Positions 50,470-62,531 of a stretch of 64,000 nucleotides of DNA are shown here, in pieces. The translations under genes and the position numbers were made by a program. Origin of the DNA: Prunus persica (lineage: Eukaryota > Streptophyta > Magnoliopsida > Rosales > Rosaceae); contig NC_034010.1 in NCBI RefSeq assembly GCF_000346465.2, positions 4,885,003 to 4,949,002 of the forward strand, read 5' to 3'. The notes below the pieces were generated by a model. That model had not been told where the DNA came from and ran no database searches. It was given only the letters and a program-made list of their open reading frames with translations. Positions within the stretch are counted from its first letter, which is position 1, and every line of letters starts with the position of its first letter.

Positions 50470-51420
50470 TTTCTATAAATATGAGAGGAGATGAACAGAT
50501 CAAGGGACAGCCAAAAAATCAATCAAAGACAAAACTCAAAATGATCACTTGATCTCAAAAAGCCTTCAAATAAACTGAAGCAACCAAAAGCTCATTGAGC
50601 CATAAGAAACAAGTTAGCTATAACCCAGAATCTCTAAACTCAATTCAAGTTTTAGAGAAATAGTCATTCAAAGAGATATTTATCTCGTTACAAATTCGGT
50701 TCAGCATAGGCCAAACCAAGCAGAGTTCAGTTTTTACAAATATGAAAACCTCAACAAATTTATGGAGAGCCCTGATCAAGCAGAACAGGTACCACAGTGC
50801 AGTTCCAGCACAGTAATCATCAAATCCAGCCACTTCTGCCCCTTCCAGACTGAAGAGGCTCCAATTTTGCCCGTTCAAAAAGTCTTCCAAGGCTTGAAAT
50901 AGATTAAAGCTATGCCAAACTCGAACGTTGGCATCGATTTATAGCTGAAACTTGACAGTTAAAGGTGTTGATAGTCCAGTCCAGCACATACATACCCAGT
51001 CCAGCTCGGATCAGAAGCATCTATCCAGGCAGAAATGGAAGTCCAATCCTCTTTTAGTCTCTCTAGAGTTGGTTTTCCCTTTTTGAGCTTTGTAAAAGGC
51101 AATTCTGCCTAAAACAGTTCACTTTCTTATCATTTATTCTGGCCAGAACTACTAATTTTGTACTGTGAAAAATTGTGAAGTCCTCATCAATCTGAGGCAA
51201 AGAAAAGAACTTACTTGGGAGATATTCCTCACCCAAATTCGCAATCGCTTGTTTAGAAATTAGTAACTTGGGGTGCAAGTTATCCATTCTTAAGAAGTCT
51301 GCTATGATTTTCATTGCTAGCAGTGGCACGGTCACACACTAAAGAAAGTTGACTTGTTGACCAGTCAATGGTTCTCAAGGCAATGGGGAACTTTACCCTA
51401 CCATCACAGGAACAACCATA
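50470..51420 (+). repeat. Direct duplication, copy 1, with TATA-like box
   Basis: TATAAATATGAGAGGAG at about 50474 is followed by a leader-like CA-rich stretch. Matching blocks with copy 2 include CGTTACAAATTCGGTTCAG (50688), CAAGCAGAACAGGT, TCTGAGGCA.AGAA.A and AAAGTTGACTTGTTGA (51343). Probably an LTR or retroelement-type regulatory region; no coding domain. Confidence 0.5.
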
Positions 51421-51709
51421 AAACGAGTGAACATATTCAAAGATAAAGAAGTCTTGGTTATTGATCCTTGGTTCACTACAATCCAATTTACAAAGAACGG
51501 ACATGAGGCATTTAGGGGAATTAATTGACAAAGAGCCAAAAGTGATCACCATAGATGGCTGCTGATCTTTGTTACTTTTGGCATTGAGGAAGATCAGTCC
51601 AAAACAAGAGAATTACTACTTCCTTATCACTTATCCATTAGTGATCAGTGGAGTAATACTTTCTAGTTGTTATTCTTCAAATATCCAAGGGGCATCATCA
51701 TACATTCTC

Positions 51710-52795
51710 CCATAAATATAAGAGTACTTGAACTGGAAAACACAACAAAACAATCAAACAAACAACCAAACACCCAAATCAATCTCTACATCAAACACAA
51801 TCAGTCCAACTGATAGACACCAAAGATCATAGGATATTCAAAGCCTTCAAGCCCAAAAGCAAGCAGCAATCATTTCTTTGAAGCAGTCCAACTAAGAAAA
51901 AGCACAAGCAATCAAGCTTACAAAAGCAGTCTAGCTCAGAAGAAGCACAAGAAATCAAGCTCACATAATTAGTCCAGCTTAGAAGAAGCTAAGACAATTA
52001 AGAAGAAAATGAGGTTTCTCTCGTTGCAAATGCGGTTCAGAACAGACGAATCAAGCAGAACTCAAAGAGATTAATTTCTCTTACAAATATGGTTTAGCAA
52101 GTTGAAGGGGAAGAACTCAAGTTTTTTCAGTATATGAAAACCTCAACAAATTACTCAAAGACATCATGTTGTCTTAATCTCATGGAGACAATTTCCACAT
52201 CAAGCAGAACAGGTGCAAACTAGCAGTTCCGCTCACTTTCCAAGCCTCTCCATGGCTTAATCTGATTATAGCTCTGCCAATATAGTCATTGGTATCGATT
52301 TCCAACTAATCTTTATTAGTTGAAGGTACTGACGTGCAATTCCAGTGCAAGTAGATTCACTCCAGCCACAAGAAGTCTAGTCGAGCCTGATCAGAAATCA
52401 ATTCGGCAAGGTGATTCCTACAGGAAATGAAAGTCCAAATCTCTGAGACCTCTTAAGAATTGGCAATCTTTATTATGCTTTACAGTTCAAGCAATTCTGC
52501 TTGCACTTATTTGTTTCATTTTCCAAATACGTGTATTTTGCTTTACTTCCCAGTTTGTATTGAGATAAATTATAAAGTGCTCCCTCGTCTGAGGCAGAAA
52601 AACAACTTACTTACGAGATATTTCTCACACAAATTCACAATCATTTGTTAACAGTCAATAGCTTGAGGCGCAAGTTATTACATCTTTCAAGTTTGTTAGG
52701 GTTTTTAACCAGTAACTGTGGTACGCTCAAATATAAAAGAAAGTTGACTTATTGATCACGAATGGTCTTTAGGTCAATGGGAAACTTCACTTAAC
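51710..52795 (+). repeat. Direct duplication, copy 2, with TATA-like box
   Basis: CATAAATATAAGAG at about 51714 corresponds to the TATA-like box of copy 1. CGTTGCAAATGCGGTTCAG (52022) and AAAGTTGACTTATTGATC (52741) correspond to the later blocks. CAGTCCA/AGCAAGC-rich minor repeats fill 51800-52000. Confidence 0.5.
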
Positions 52796-53371
52796 TAGTA
52801 CAAGTACAACAACAAAACAAACAAACAATATGAAGGGCGAGTTTTGTTATAATACTTTGCTTAGTCATTGGTGTTTTATGTTCTTTTTATTTTCTTGTTT
52901 CAATTTATGCCCCTTATTTCTTCGTCTTCTCTTTGTTGAGTGCTATTTATTTTCTTTGTTATTAAGTTTTTTGTGGCTTTACCTTCTTAAAAAAAATAGA
53001 AAGTAAAAAAAAATCATTTTTTTTCCAACATTAGATATTTTATTTTTGTCATACTTTAAAGTTTATATTACTTTGTAGCTTGCAGTTGTTTTGTTGTTTC
53101 ATGGACACATTAAATTTGTCAATGAGTTTGTGTTGTTAGACACAATCTGACATTAAGTTCGAGTTTTAAGTCTATGCCATACCCATACCATAGGCCTAGA
53201 GTCGATGGCAATGGCAATCACAAAATCATGTTTCCATCTTTTGTATTGTGATATAAAATTTTGTTGTTGAAGATGTATCATCACATACATCCTAATAATT
53301 AATCAGATACATTGAGTGCAAGAAAACTTTTAGTAAATTTTACACTTCAGAAATTACACCAAGTTTACTGC
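52796..53371. other. 3' flank of the chloroplast-protein gene
   Basis: T-rich, AT-rich sequence downstream of the stop at 53372. It should include the 3' UTR; nothing else recognised. Confidence 0.4.
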
Positions 53372-54137
53372 CTAAGAGATATTGCCGACACGGTTAGCAG
53401 AAGGTTCCAGCTGAACCTCTGATTCAACCTGAATCTGGGAAGGTTCTGGCGCATAGCTTTCTAGCTGGGAAGATTCAACCACACTTGGCACTGAGGCTTG
53501 GATTATCTCTTGTGGCTTGAACTTGTTGATATAGTAACTAAGTGATGGCCCAGAGTATTCTACCTTCTGCACCACAGGTGGGTTCTTACCTACTTGGAGG
53601 AGTATTGATGAAGCGGCAGCAACGGAGATGAGTGCAAGCCCAGCAGCGATTGCTGCTGTGTTCTCCGCTCCATTGGATGAAGACCCTGCACTTCCTGAAC
53701 TAATTACACTTTCTGCTACATAAACTGCAGGCTGGAGAATGTAGAGAAGTAACTAGAGTTAACGCACCATAATGTAACATAGACTCAAGCCTACAGCAAA
53801 GAAGAGAGGAGAGAAACAAAAGATCCAAGCCTTGTAACAGATGGCTACAATATGCATTAATAATTCTTACTGGCCATGTGCCCAAACTGAACTAACACGT
53901 GTCTAACATTTCTATGGCTCACTTAATCTTCCATATGGAATTTAAGGGATTGATCATACCCTATTGCAATTGCACAGGGCTTTCAAACTCAAGTTCAAAA
54001 GCAATCCTAGATACTAGTTATAAACAAACATGCAACAAACAGCCCCCTTAAGTTTCTAAGAAAGAGCAGTGCATCCATTTGGGGAGAGAGATCTCTCACA
54101 GACATATACAAATATGCAACAGTTCTTTAGTAGAGAA

Positions 54138-54180
<43 letters not shown>

Positions 54181-54214
54181 AAGGCACAAAGAAGGCTTAA
54201 AACGGTGTGAGTTA

Positions 54215-54273
<59 letters not shown>

Positions 54274-55835
54274 AAAGGCACAAAGAAGGCTTAAAACGGT
54301 GTGAGTTACATTGTGTCTTGGCATACGAAGTATGCCAATTAAGTGTTCTGCTCAACATTTTCAGCTTAATTCTAACTAAAACCACCATGTCCTGAGGCAA
54401 GACTTATTTACTAGTTCAAAAAACATGGCAAAGAGAATGATGTTTACTATTTTCGTGATAAAAGCTTTCTACTTCTGCCATTGAAAAGAAGAAGCGTAAT
54501 AAGCTACTAATACATCAGTTTTGACTTTTGAGTACCGGTGAATTCATGTTAACTCAATGCGTATCTCCTCATGTAGAAATAAAATTTACTTTCAAAATTT
54601 TCCAACATACAGAATCAGAAGTTTGGTCATCTGAACTGAAAGTATTTCTATTATTAAAATATCTTGTAAAAAAAGATGTCAACTTTGGTTTTACATTTTT
54701 CTGTTGACATTGATAACTTTGCTCAGGCAATCCTTGTTACTGACTAGTAAATCTAATAGTTCATCTCTTAAACTCAAACTCTGAATAGAATATTTTACAG
54801 TTTTCTTCATAATTATCATTCTGTCCGTCCAACTACAACACATGCTACTTTGACATTTGAAAATTAAGAAATAATGCACTCATTCAACAAAGGAAAGAAA
54901 AAAAAGAAGGGAATAACAACATTGAAGCAAAACTCTGGCACATTTTGAAGACAGAATGGTACTAACCTCAACCGAATATATGTTTGTCTGGCCAGCGGTG
55001 TCCTTCTCAACATATCCAGTCCAACCACGTTTGCGAGGTGGAAATGTCCCAGAAACTTTTGTCTTCTCACCAGCCAACCATTCCACGCTGACCTTTCCAA
55101 CCTATTCATGCCACAAGAAAAACATCAGTGTATATTTATTTAGTTATTATTTTCTGTCAAGTTTAATGCAACTAACTATACTGTACATAGTGTTACTGAT
55201 AAACTTGGCAATTACCTTAAAAACCAACTATACTTAATTGAGGGTAGAAGAAACAGAATTGCACAACAGCCAAAAGAATGAAAAAAAAAAAAAACAATTG
55301 AATTGAGACTCAATCAAATTTCTATCCCATTCTGGCTTATGATCTTCCGAAGTAAGAAATTGGTTTTTTCTGGAAATCTGTTTATGGGTATAAAATATTC
55401 CAGGTTTTGTTTTTGGCATGAGAAAGATCACAGTGGTGTACTGAAGAAGGATGCGGACATCAAAGCTCGGAACATTGGGGCTCAACTGTTTTGAAATAAG
55501 ATGTTGCACATCCTACTCCCACATACATTTTATATTTGCTTGTTTAGTGTCTTCAGACCTCAAACATAGTTAGAAGTAAAATAATTACTAAAAAAATGAC
55601 CAAGTTGAAATACACAATCCTAAATTAGTACCTCTGTTTACTCCGAAATTAAACCCTGTAATCTGGTATTCCCAACTAGCCCCATTACTCCCAAAACCTA
55701 TAACATTTCTGGGTTAAATGGAAAGCTTTTGCTACCCATTAGCCCCATTATTATTTTTTGTCAAGTTTAAGTCACCAAAAATAAACATAACCATCATCAA
55801 GATGAAAACCCATTAACAATATTATACCTACACCT

Positions 55836-55884
<49 letters not shown>

Positions 55885-56058
55885 CACCTCTTTGTCAGGA
55901 GCACATTCTTCAACATTGCAGTCAGTTTCTTCAGTGGAAGCTCTAACTGTGAGATGATTAACTTTCTGAACTCTTTTGGAAAAGAAGAAGCTCCTTTGTG
56001 TAGGGAATGTGCATGTAAATGTGTTTGCTGCAATCACAGCTTGTGCTGCAGTTGCCAT
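53372..56058 (-). CDS. Chloroplast-targeted single-span membrane protein, probable MPH1 (PSII maintenance under high light) homologue
   Basis: Three exons, 55888-56058, 54967-55101 and 53372-53731, all joined in phase 0, give 221 aa. Residues 1 to about 40 are rich in Ala, Thr, Ser and Arg and end near TVRAS, a typical chloroplast transit peptide. Exon 2 encodes a compact conserved-looking module (VEWLAGEKTKVSG, PPRKRGWTGYVEKD). Exon 3 has one hydrophobic span (about AAIAAGLALISVAAASSILL), then KVEYSGPSLSYYINKFKPQE and an acidic Pro/Ser/Glu-rich tail. From memory this layout fits MPH1, a green-lineage thylakoid protein that helps maintain photosystem II under high light; the name is inference, the gene itself is well supported. 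Splice sites are GT-AG. A (CT)n tract begins just inside intron 1, and intron 2 carries a duplicated microsatellite. An ACGTGTC motif (56290-56296) lies about 230 bp upstream. Confidence 0.85.
54138..54312. repeat. 94-bp tandem duplication with (CT)n(CA)n in intron 2
   Basis: Two units, each a CT run passing into a CA run followed by AAGGCACAAAGAAGGCTTAA and a GGTGTGAGTTACATT tail. The first tract is 54138-54180 and the second 54218-54274. The non-repeat parts are identical, so the duplication is recent. Confidence 0.9.
55839..55882. repeat. (GA)n microsatellite at the 5' edge of intron 1
   Basis: In the transcript the donor GTGAC is followed at once by a (CT)n run of about 44 bases. Confidence 0.9.
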
Positions 56059-56816
56059 TTCTTTTTTTTTTTTGCAAAGCAGAGCAAATACTTGATAGAC
56101 TCAACGGAAACAAGAGATTTAATTCTAAAGAAAACGATTCAGAGAAAGTAGTCAGATGCGAAGTAAATTTTGTTGGGGAGTTTATGGTGGAGAGGAGAGA
56201 GAAGGGATGCTCGGAGAGGGATGATATTTTCTCCTTTGGATTGGGTGTCCGTGCTTTGCGTTGGAGGTTTGGTGGATTTTGAGATGGCTACGTGTCAACT
56301 CATCTAAACTTATATGTCTTGGTAGAGCTGGGCCCATCAACGCTTTTGTAGAAGCCTAACCTGTTTTTCTTTAGTTTTTTTATTCTTTTTTTTTTTTTTT
56401 TGACTTTTGCCCTTTTTTTTTTCAAACAATATTAAAAAGGAGGGGAAACATAAGGTACAAGAAAAAACTACTCTTAATTAGTTGAGTTACAAGTCGCTTT
56501 TTTATAGAGGAAAAACGATTTCATCCATAATCCAAAAGTTTCATACGTAGAACAACATGAGAATAGTGGAATGTTCAAAACTTCCTAGGAAAACCACGTG
56601 GGAGAAACCATAGAGTAGAAAACAGTACCACACATGCCACCGGCTAATAGAAGAGTTTAATCCAGAACAACCAAACCATTACAAAAAATCAACACAGACT
56701 ACCAAGCTACTAGAAGACCAACACAGACGACCCTACATGAGAGCATACCAAACGCATCCTAAATTGTCAAAGAAAGCCTTCTATGAGAACAATCATAATC
56801 CTTCATCCAGCGCACA
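56059..56816. other. Upstream region of the chloroplast-protein gene, then unassigned sequence
   Basis: The first 250 bp should contain the 5' UTR and promoter of the minus-strand gene ending at 56058. They include a poly-T run just upstream of the ATG (plus strand) and an ACGT-core motif near 56290. From 56300 to 56816 the sequence is T-rich and then ordinary AT-rich DNA in which I see no gene. Confidence 0.35.
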
Positions 56817-57873
56817 TAGGGCTCGTTAATGGGCCGGGCCGGGCCGGGCTAGCCCAACTCAAATTTAATGGGTTTGAGTCGAGTTGGGCTGGGCTTCAAA
56901 AAGGAGAGAGAAAATAATGGGCTGGGCTGGGTTGGATTTTTTTAGAAAATTCAAAGCCCAAGCCCGACTCATGGGGCAGGCTTGAGAAAGCCCATTAGGT
57001 CGGGGTGGGCCGAAATGGGCCTACTTCATTCGAAAAAAAGAAGAAGAGGAGAAAGAAACAATGTGTAATTCAAAAAGACGCACTCAGCTGCATCATAATT
57101 AGATCGTAACACGTTTTAAGAAATAATTTTAAAAAATAATAAGTATAAAAAAAATATTTTAAAAAAATGATGGTATGAATAAATATGCAAATGCTTAGTG
57201 ATGGGTTCAAGAGAAGCATGATTATATTTGGTGGTATGATTATGTTTGGTGATATGATATGTTGTTCGTCTTATTCTTGATTTATATAATTGTTGTATTA
57301 ATAATTGACACAAATTAATGTGCTAATCATCCAATTATAAAATAGGAATGAGCGAAGAAAAGTAAATGAAATGAAACAAAACAAGAAATCCAAAATAAAC
57401 ACAAACAACAATTTCTATCACCCATTTATCACCAATGTATCGCCACTGTATCACCACGGTAGCACCAGTTTATCACGTTTTAGGCAGAGATAACTTATGA
57501 ACTTCCTCTGTTTTTCAGTTTCAACATCTGTTAACTTCAACTGCTTATGAAAATTTTGTTCTTTATATGGTTGGATTCAGCACAAAAAAATGAAGAACAT
57601 ATCATGAACCAAAATGTAAAAAATGGATACAAAAATGAGTAGAATTTAGTGGAAACAAACACAATGTTTCAAACAAGTAACACACACACAAAAATGAAAG
57701 AGGGGGGGTTTGTGATTAAAGTGATATAATCCTAATCATGAACCCTTATTTATACATAATTATATATGCATGCGGGCCTAACGAGCCGGGCTTTTGTGGG
57801 CGGGTTGGGCTGGGTTTTCTTCGGCTTAACAGTGCTGGGCCTATGGGCCGAGTTGGGCTTCAGAAAACCAAGC
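56817..57873. mobile_element. hAT-like element, copy 2, right end truncated
   Basis: Starts TAGGGCTCGTTAATGGGCCG, and its interior follows copy 1 (AGATCGTAACACGTTTTAAG, TAATGTGCTAATCAT). It has an extra ~330 bp (57370-57720) that copy 1 lacks. Similarity stops near GGGCTTCAGAAAACCAAGC, so the right TIR is missing. Confidence 0.6.
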
Positions 57874-57974
57874 CACCACACACGGCTCCAGCCGTCCGGT
57901 TCACACCATACATACAACTCTATACCCTTTGTTTAGCTATTGTTTTCTTACAAACACTCGAACTGACTTAGGCA
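57874..57974. other. Junction between hAT copy 2 and the copia relic
   Basis: Holds AGGCATCAGAGGGCC and, just inside the copia relic, CACCCCTCCGGGTGT. On the minus strand this type of sequence (CCTCTGATGCCTAAGTCAG) is common in plant LTRs, so a third retroelement fragment may lie here. Confidence 0.35.
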
Positions 57975-60900
57975 TCAGAGGGCCTTTGGCCAACACCCCT
58001 CCGGGTGTAGTCTGTTTACTTCAATCTTTTTTATAGGAATCGAGGAAGAGAGAGAAGGAATATCGAAGGTTGAAAAAGGATCTAGAAGCGAATATTCTCC
58101 CGCGAGATTATTTGCACAAACAACAGGTTTACAATGCTTCAAACCAAACTTGCTCAATAAAGTCAATGCATACTTCTTTTGGCTTATATAAATACTCCTT
58201 TCGGTTTGAATCACAGCCATGCCTAGAAAATGGTACAGAAGGCCTAAGTTAGTCATTTCATACCTTCTCATCATTTTCGAAATGAACTCTGCAATCAACT
58301 CCCCACTGCTTCCTGTATACACTATGTCATCAACATAGATCGACACAATGAGTGTGCCAGAATTTTCTTTGGTCTTGCAATAGAGAGTTGCTTCACTGGT
58401 GCTTCTTACATATCCACAGTCAATGAGATAGGAGTTAATTTCCTCATACCATGCTCTTAGCACCTGTTTTAGACCATACAGTGCCTTCTTTAGTTTATAC
58501 ACTTTGTCTTATTGAACCATCAAGGTTCAACTTAGTTTTATAAACCCATTTAACACCAATTACTGGCTTTTTAATTGGTCTGTTAACCAATTCCCATGTT
58601 TCATTCTTTTCAATCATCTCCATTTCAACCTCCATTGCTTTCTTCCAAGCAGCATCCTTTGAGGCTTCTTCTTAATTCTCTGGTTCAATAATACTCATGT
58701 TTCATCTTGCATAAATCTTAGCAATATCTCTGAGTTTCACAGGAGTTTCACTCTGTGTGGCATTCTCTTCTTTAGATCTAAAAGAGCTTGGACTCCCAAA
58801 CTGACTCTCTTGTGTAGATGAGTCTGAAAGTCCACTTTCCATCTCAGTGTCTCTTGCACCATCTTCACAGCTCATGGGAATTGAGATATGTTGAACATTC
58901 CGATTTTCCCAACCCCACAGAGAGTCTTCATCAAAGATTACACTCCTAGAAACAGTAATCTTGTTGGATTGCAAGTTGTAAACCATATAACCCTTCTCAC
59001 AGTTACCATAACAAACAAAGATACATTTAGCTGCTAAGTCATCCAATCTTGACCTCAATTGGCTAGGTACATGACAGTAGCAAACAGATCCAACCCTGGA
59101 TCCAATCTTGACCTCAATTCCAGGGTTTCTCCCACTAAATGATTCAAATGGAGTTGAATCATTTAATGCTCTAGTTGGACATCAGTTTTGAATGTATACA
59201 GCTGTGTTCACTGCCTCTCCCCAAAACTGATAAGGTAACTTCTTCTCATGCATCATTGCTTTACTCATTTCCACTATAGTTTTATTTTTGTTCTCAGCTA
59301 CCCCATTTTGCTCAAGTGAGTAAGCTATAGTAAACTGCCTTTCCATTCCTATATCTTCACAAAATTTCATAAATTCAGCCGAGGTGTATTCCCCACCTTT
59401 GTCACTTCTAAGCCTCTTAATCTTATAGCCACTTTGTAGTTCCACCATGGCCTTGAATTTCTGGAAGATATTAAATACCTCATACTTGAATTTCATGAAG
59501 TATACCTAGCACATTTTGGTGCAATCATCAATAAAGGTTAATGGTAGTGGACTGCATTGGTCCACACACATCTGAGTGTATGAGTTCGAGTGGCATATTT
59601 GCTCTCCGAGCTTTTTCTATGCCAAAAGCCTTTCTATGTGATTTTTCCGCTGCGAAGCCTTGACACACCTTCTCTAAATCACTAATTTCTGGCAATCTAT
59701 ACACCAATTCTTTCTGTTGTAACAGTCTCAGGTTAGGAAGATTTAGATGACCATATCTTCTGTGCCAACATGTAGTCTCTTTAACTGTTGCCTTCATAGC
59801 CACTACATTCACATACTTGAGGGAAAGAGGAAAACACCTATTTCCTATCATTGGAACTTTAGCCACCAGGTGCTTGAGAGACTTGTCATCATATATCTCC
59901 ACTATAGAATCACCAAAAGCAAGAAATATCCATGCTCGATCATCTGTCCAACACTCAGCAGATTCTCATCCAATCCTGGCACAAGCATGACTTCTTTTAT
60001 GTGTCTTGGTCCAGATTTTGTATCAATTACCAAAGTGCCTTTACCAGTGACTTGAACTAGATCTCCAGTTCCCATCTTCACTTTTACAGTAACATTTGTA
60101 TCTATATCAATGAGAAGAGATTCATGTGAGGTCATGTGGTTGCTACAAGCACTGTCCACATACCATATACTACTGTTTTTTAGCACAGAAGCAACATGAC
60201 ATGCATATAACATTGTCCCTTCTTTCTCCATGTGCTTTGCATAATGTGCTGCCTGAGGTGCCTTGCCACTGCAGTCATTTGCCAAGTGACCAAACCTTTC
60301 ACACTTACAGCATTTAGGTTTGCCTTTGAACCAACAAACACCATAATGTAATTTATCACAGATTTTGCAGGGTCCTTTCGTTCCTTCATTCTAGTTCTCC
60401 TTTTTAGAAGAACTTCCAGATTTCCCTTCCCATTTCTTTTTATTTTGTGACTTCCAATTCTTCTTGGACTTGGAACTACCATATTGTGCAGCATTGGAAT
60501 GCTCTTTAGAGTTCACACTTAGGCTGGAAAATGCCTTTTCTGTCAATTTCTCAGAGTGCCTTTGCAAACTTTGTTCATGGGATTTCAGAGAGCCTATAAC
60601 CTTTTGAACTCCTATAGTTTCAGTGTCTTTTGTTTCTTCAATCACTTCAGCAATGGAATCATATTCCCTAGACAAACTAATCAAAAGTTTATGCACAATC
60701 CTTCGATCAGCAATCTCTTCATCATATGCTTTCATGTGATTTACTAACTCAAGCACCTTAGTTATATAATCAGATAAAGAATCATCCTCTTGCATACGAA
60801 TGTATTCAAATTCCCTTCTAAGTGCTTGGAGTTTAACAGATCTTACCTTCTTATCTCCCCTGAACTCTTGCTGCAAAGTTTCCCATGCCTCTTTTGTTAA

Positions 60901-61179
60901 CTCCTTCAATGCAATTCTTGGAAAAATATCGTCAGAAACTGCACTTTGTATCAGTCCCAAAGCCTTAGCATCCTTTGCAACATTCTCTTCCAATGCAAGT
61001 GTTTGAGCTGCAGTCAGAATTTCTCCTTCTTCCTTCTTCACAGGTTGATCATACCCATTTTCAACTATATCCCATAGCTTGTGAGATTTGAAGATCGTGC
61101 ACATCTTTATTATCCAGAAATCATAGTTGCTTCCATTGAAGATGGGAGCACGAAGCTCACCCATTCCAGATCCAGCCAT
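57975..61179 (-). pseudogene. Copia retrotransposon gag-pol relic
   Basis: In minus order: gag (MAGSGMGELRAPIFNGSNYD at 61179, UBN2-type, 262 codons); an in-frame TAG at 60391; a CX2CX4HX4C zinc knuckle (CCKCERFGHLANDC); protease WYVDSACSNHM (60166, Ala where Gly is usual); a frameshift near 59910; GAG-pre-integrase WHRRYGHLNLPNLRLL; integrase core (HSDVCGP, RSDKGGEYTS, EQNGVAE); and reverse transcriptase LYGLKQVLRAW with YVDD at about 58334. RNase H and both LTRs are absent. Several stops and frameshifts separate the blocks, so it is inactive. Confidence 0.9.
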
Positions 61180-62017
61180 GTGAGACTAGATAGAGGTTTT
61201 ATCAGCTAGATTGCTGCGATTTCACAATGCCCAGTCTTAGATCGTAACTTGAGCTCCATTCTTTAAAGGGCAAATCAATAGTTAAGCCATAGAAAACAAA
61301 GCATGATTTGCTAAACAGTGGGACACATGATAGAAAACTGCTGGACTAAATTGGCAAGCAGTTAAATGCAGTGCAGGGGAAGGTGTCCTCAGCCTCATCC
61401 GGGACTTGACTTGTAATAAAGGAACAATGGAGAAGAATGGAGCAAAGGACTTGACTTGGAATAAAGGAAGAGGTCGCGTGCGTGCCTCCCCTACATTTAA
61501 ATGGTGCACCTGTGACAGGCTCGACTGTAGAAAGCAGTACGTTGAACCTTTTCGAAATTGGTTAGGAATGGGTGCCATAAAAATCATTTTTGAATTCCCA
61601 AAACTACTAATCTTTAGCAAAAATACAGACATGTATATTAGAAATACAAAAAAAAAAAACAAAAAAACAAAAAAAAAATTTGTATTTTTTTTATTTGACA
61701 ATGGTCCGATGAAAATTAAGAAATGATGGTAGAATTCAATTTTGAACATATATCTGGCAATTTAATTTTCAAATATTCAATTATTTGCCTAGAGTTTGGT
61801 GACCAAAAGAATTGAATTTTTCATCATGGACAATACCCTCCACGCATCTGTCTTCACAAATGTGCAAGAATTTGCTATATACATGTCTCTATATATTCCA
61901 TCAATCAGAAATGGATGGTCAATCCAGTCTCCACGACACATTTATTAGCAAGTTGTACATTTTTAGGCCAATTTCTTCTGCATGCTGTTATAAGCAATAA
62001 AAATCTTTTAAGCGTCA
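61180..62017. other. Region upstream of the copia relic, no LTR identified
   Basis: Some of it should be copia leader, but no primer-binding site or LTR terminus is visible. GGACTTGACTTG-type words occur twice (about 61402 and 61448). A poly-A rich stretch lies at 61650-61690. Confidence 0.3.
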
Positions 62018-62374
62018 TTACCCTATCAACAATTTTGGAATTGGGGCAGAGACGACTGTGCACCCCAATGGAACAAATAGTACACAGATCACACACCTTA
62101 TTCGACTATGACCTCTGGCCAGAGGTCTAGAGGCACGCACATGATTAATAATGGTACGACAGGCAGAAGAAACCCTAGAAACCTTCTCCTCAAACCGCAA
62201 CTTATTCCTTAAATCCCAAATTAGCCACACAGTAGTTCCGAACAAAAAAAGCCACAGACCCATAAGCTGAGGGCTAAAATGAGCAGATGGGCCGGAAGAA
62301 AGAATAACAGCTAAAGGCCCTAGAGTAAAGTGCAGACCAAAAAAAAAATAAACATAGAACCCCATATGGAACAA
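62018..62374 (-). pseudogene. Possible LINE ORF2 C-terminal fragment
   Basis: The 118-codon frame contains TVWLIWDLRNKLRFEEK and a later DLC(T/V)..GVHSR-type segment in a neighbouring frame. These resemble the region between reverse transcriptase and RNase H in plant L1-type LINEs. The match is from memory and short. Confidence 0.3.
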
Positions 62375-62531
62375 GTAAAGGGTGACTCAGAAAATAAAGA
62401 GTTTTTCTATTTAAATCCTACACTTCTCTTTGTTCATTCCAACTTCTAATTCAAATTTTCATAATTTCTAAGAAAACCCAACTATCTTCCCAAACTACCC
62501 TCAGATTAAGTATTAATTTGCACACACCTTA

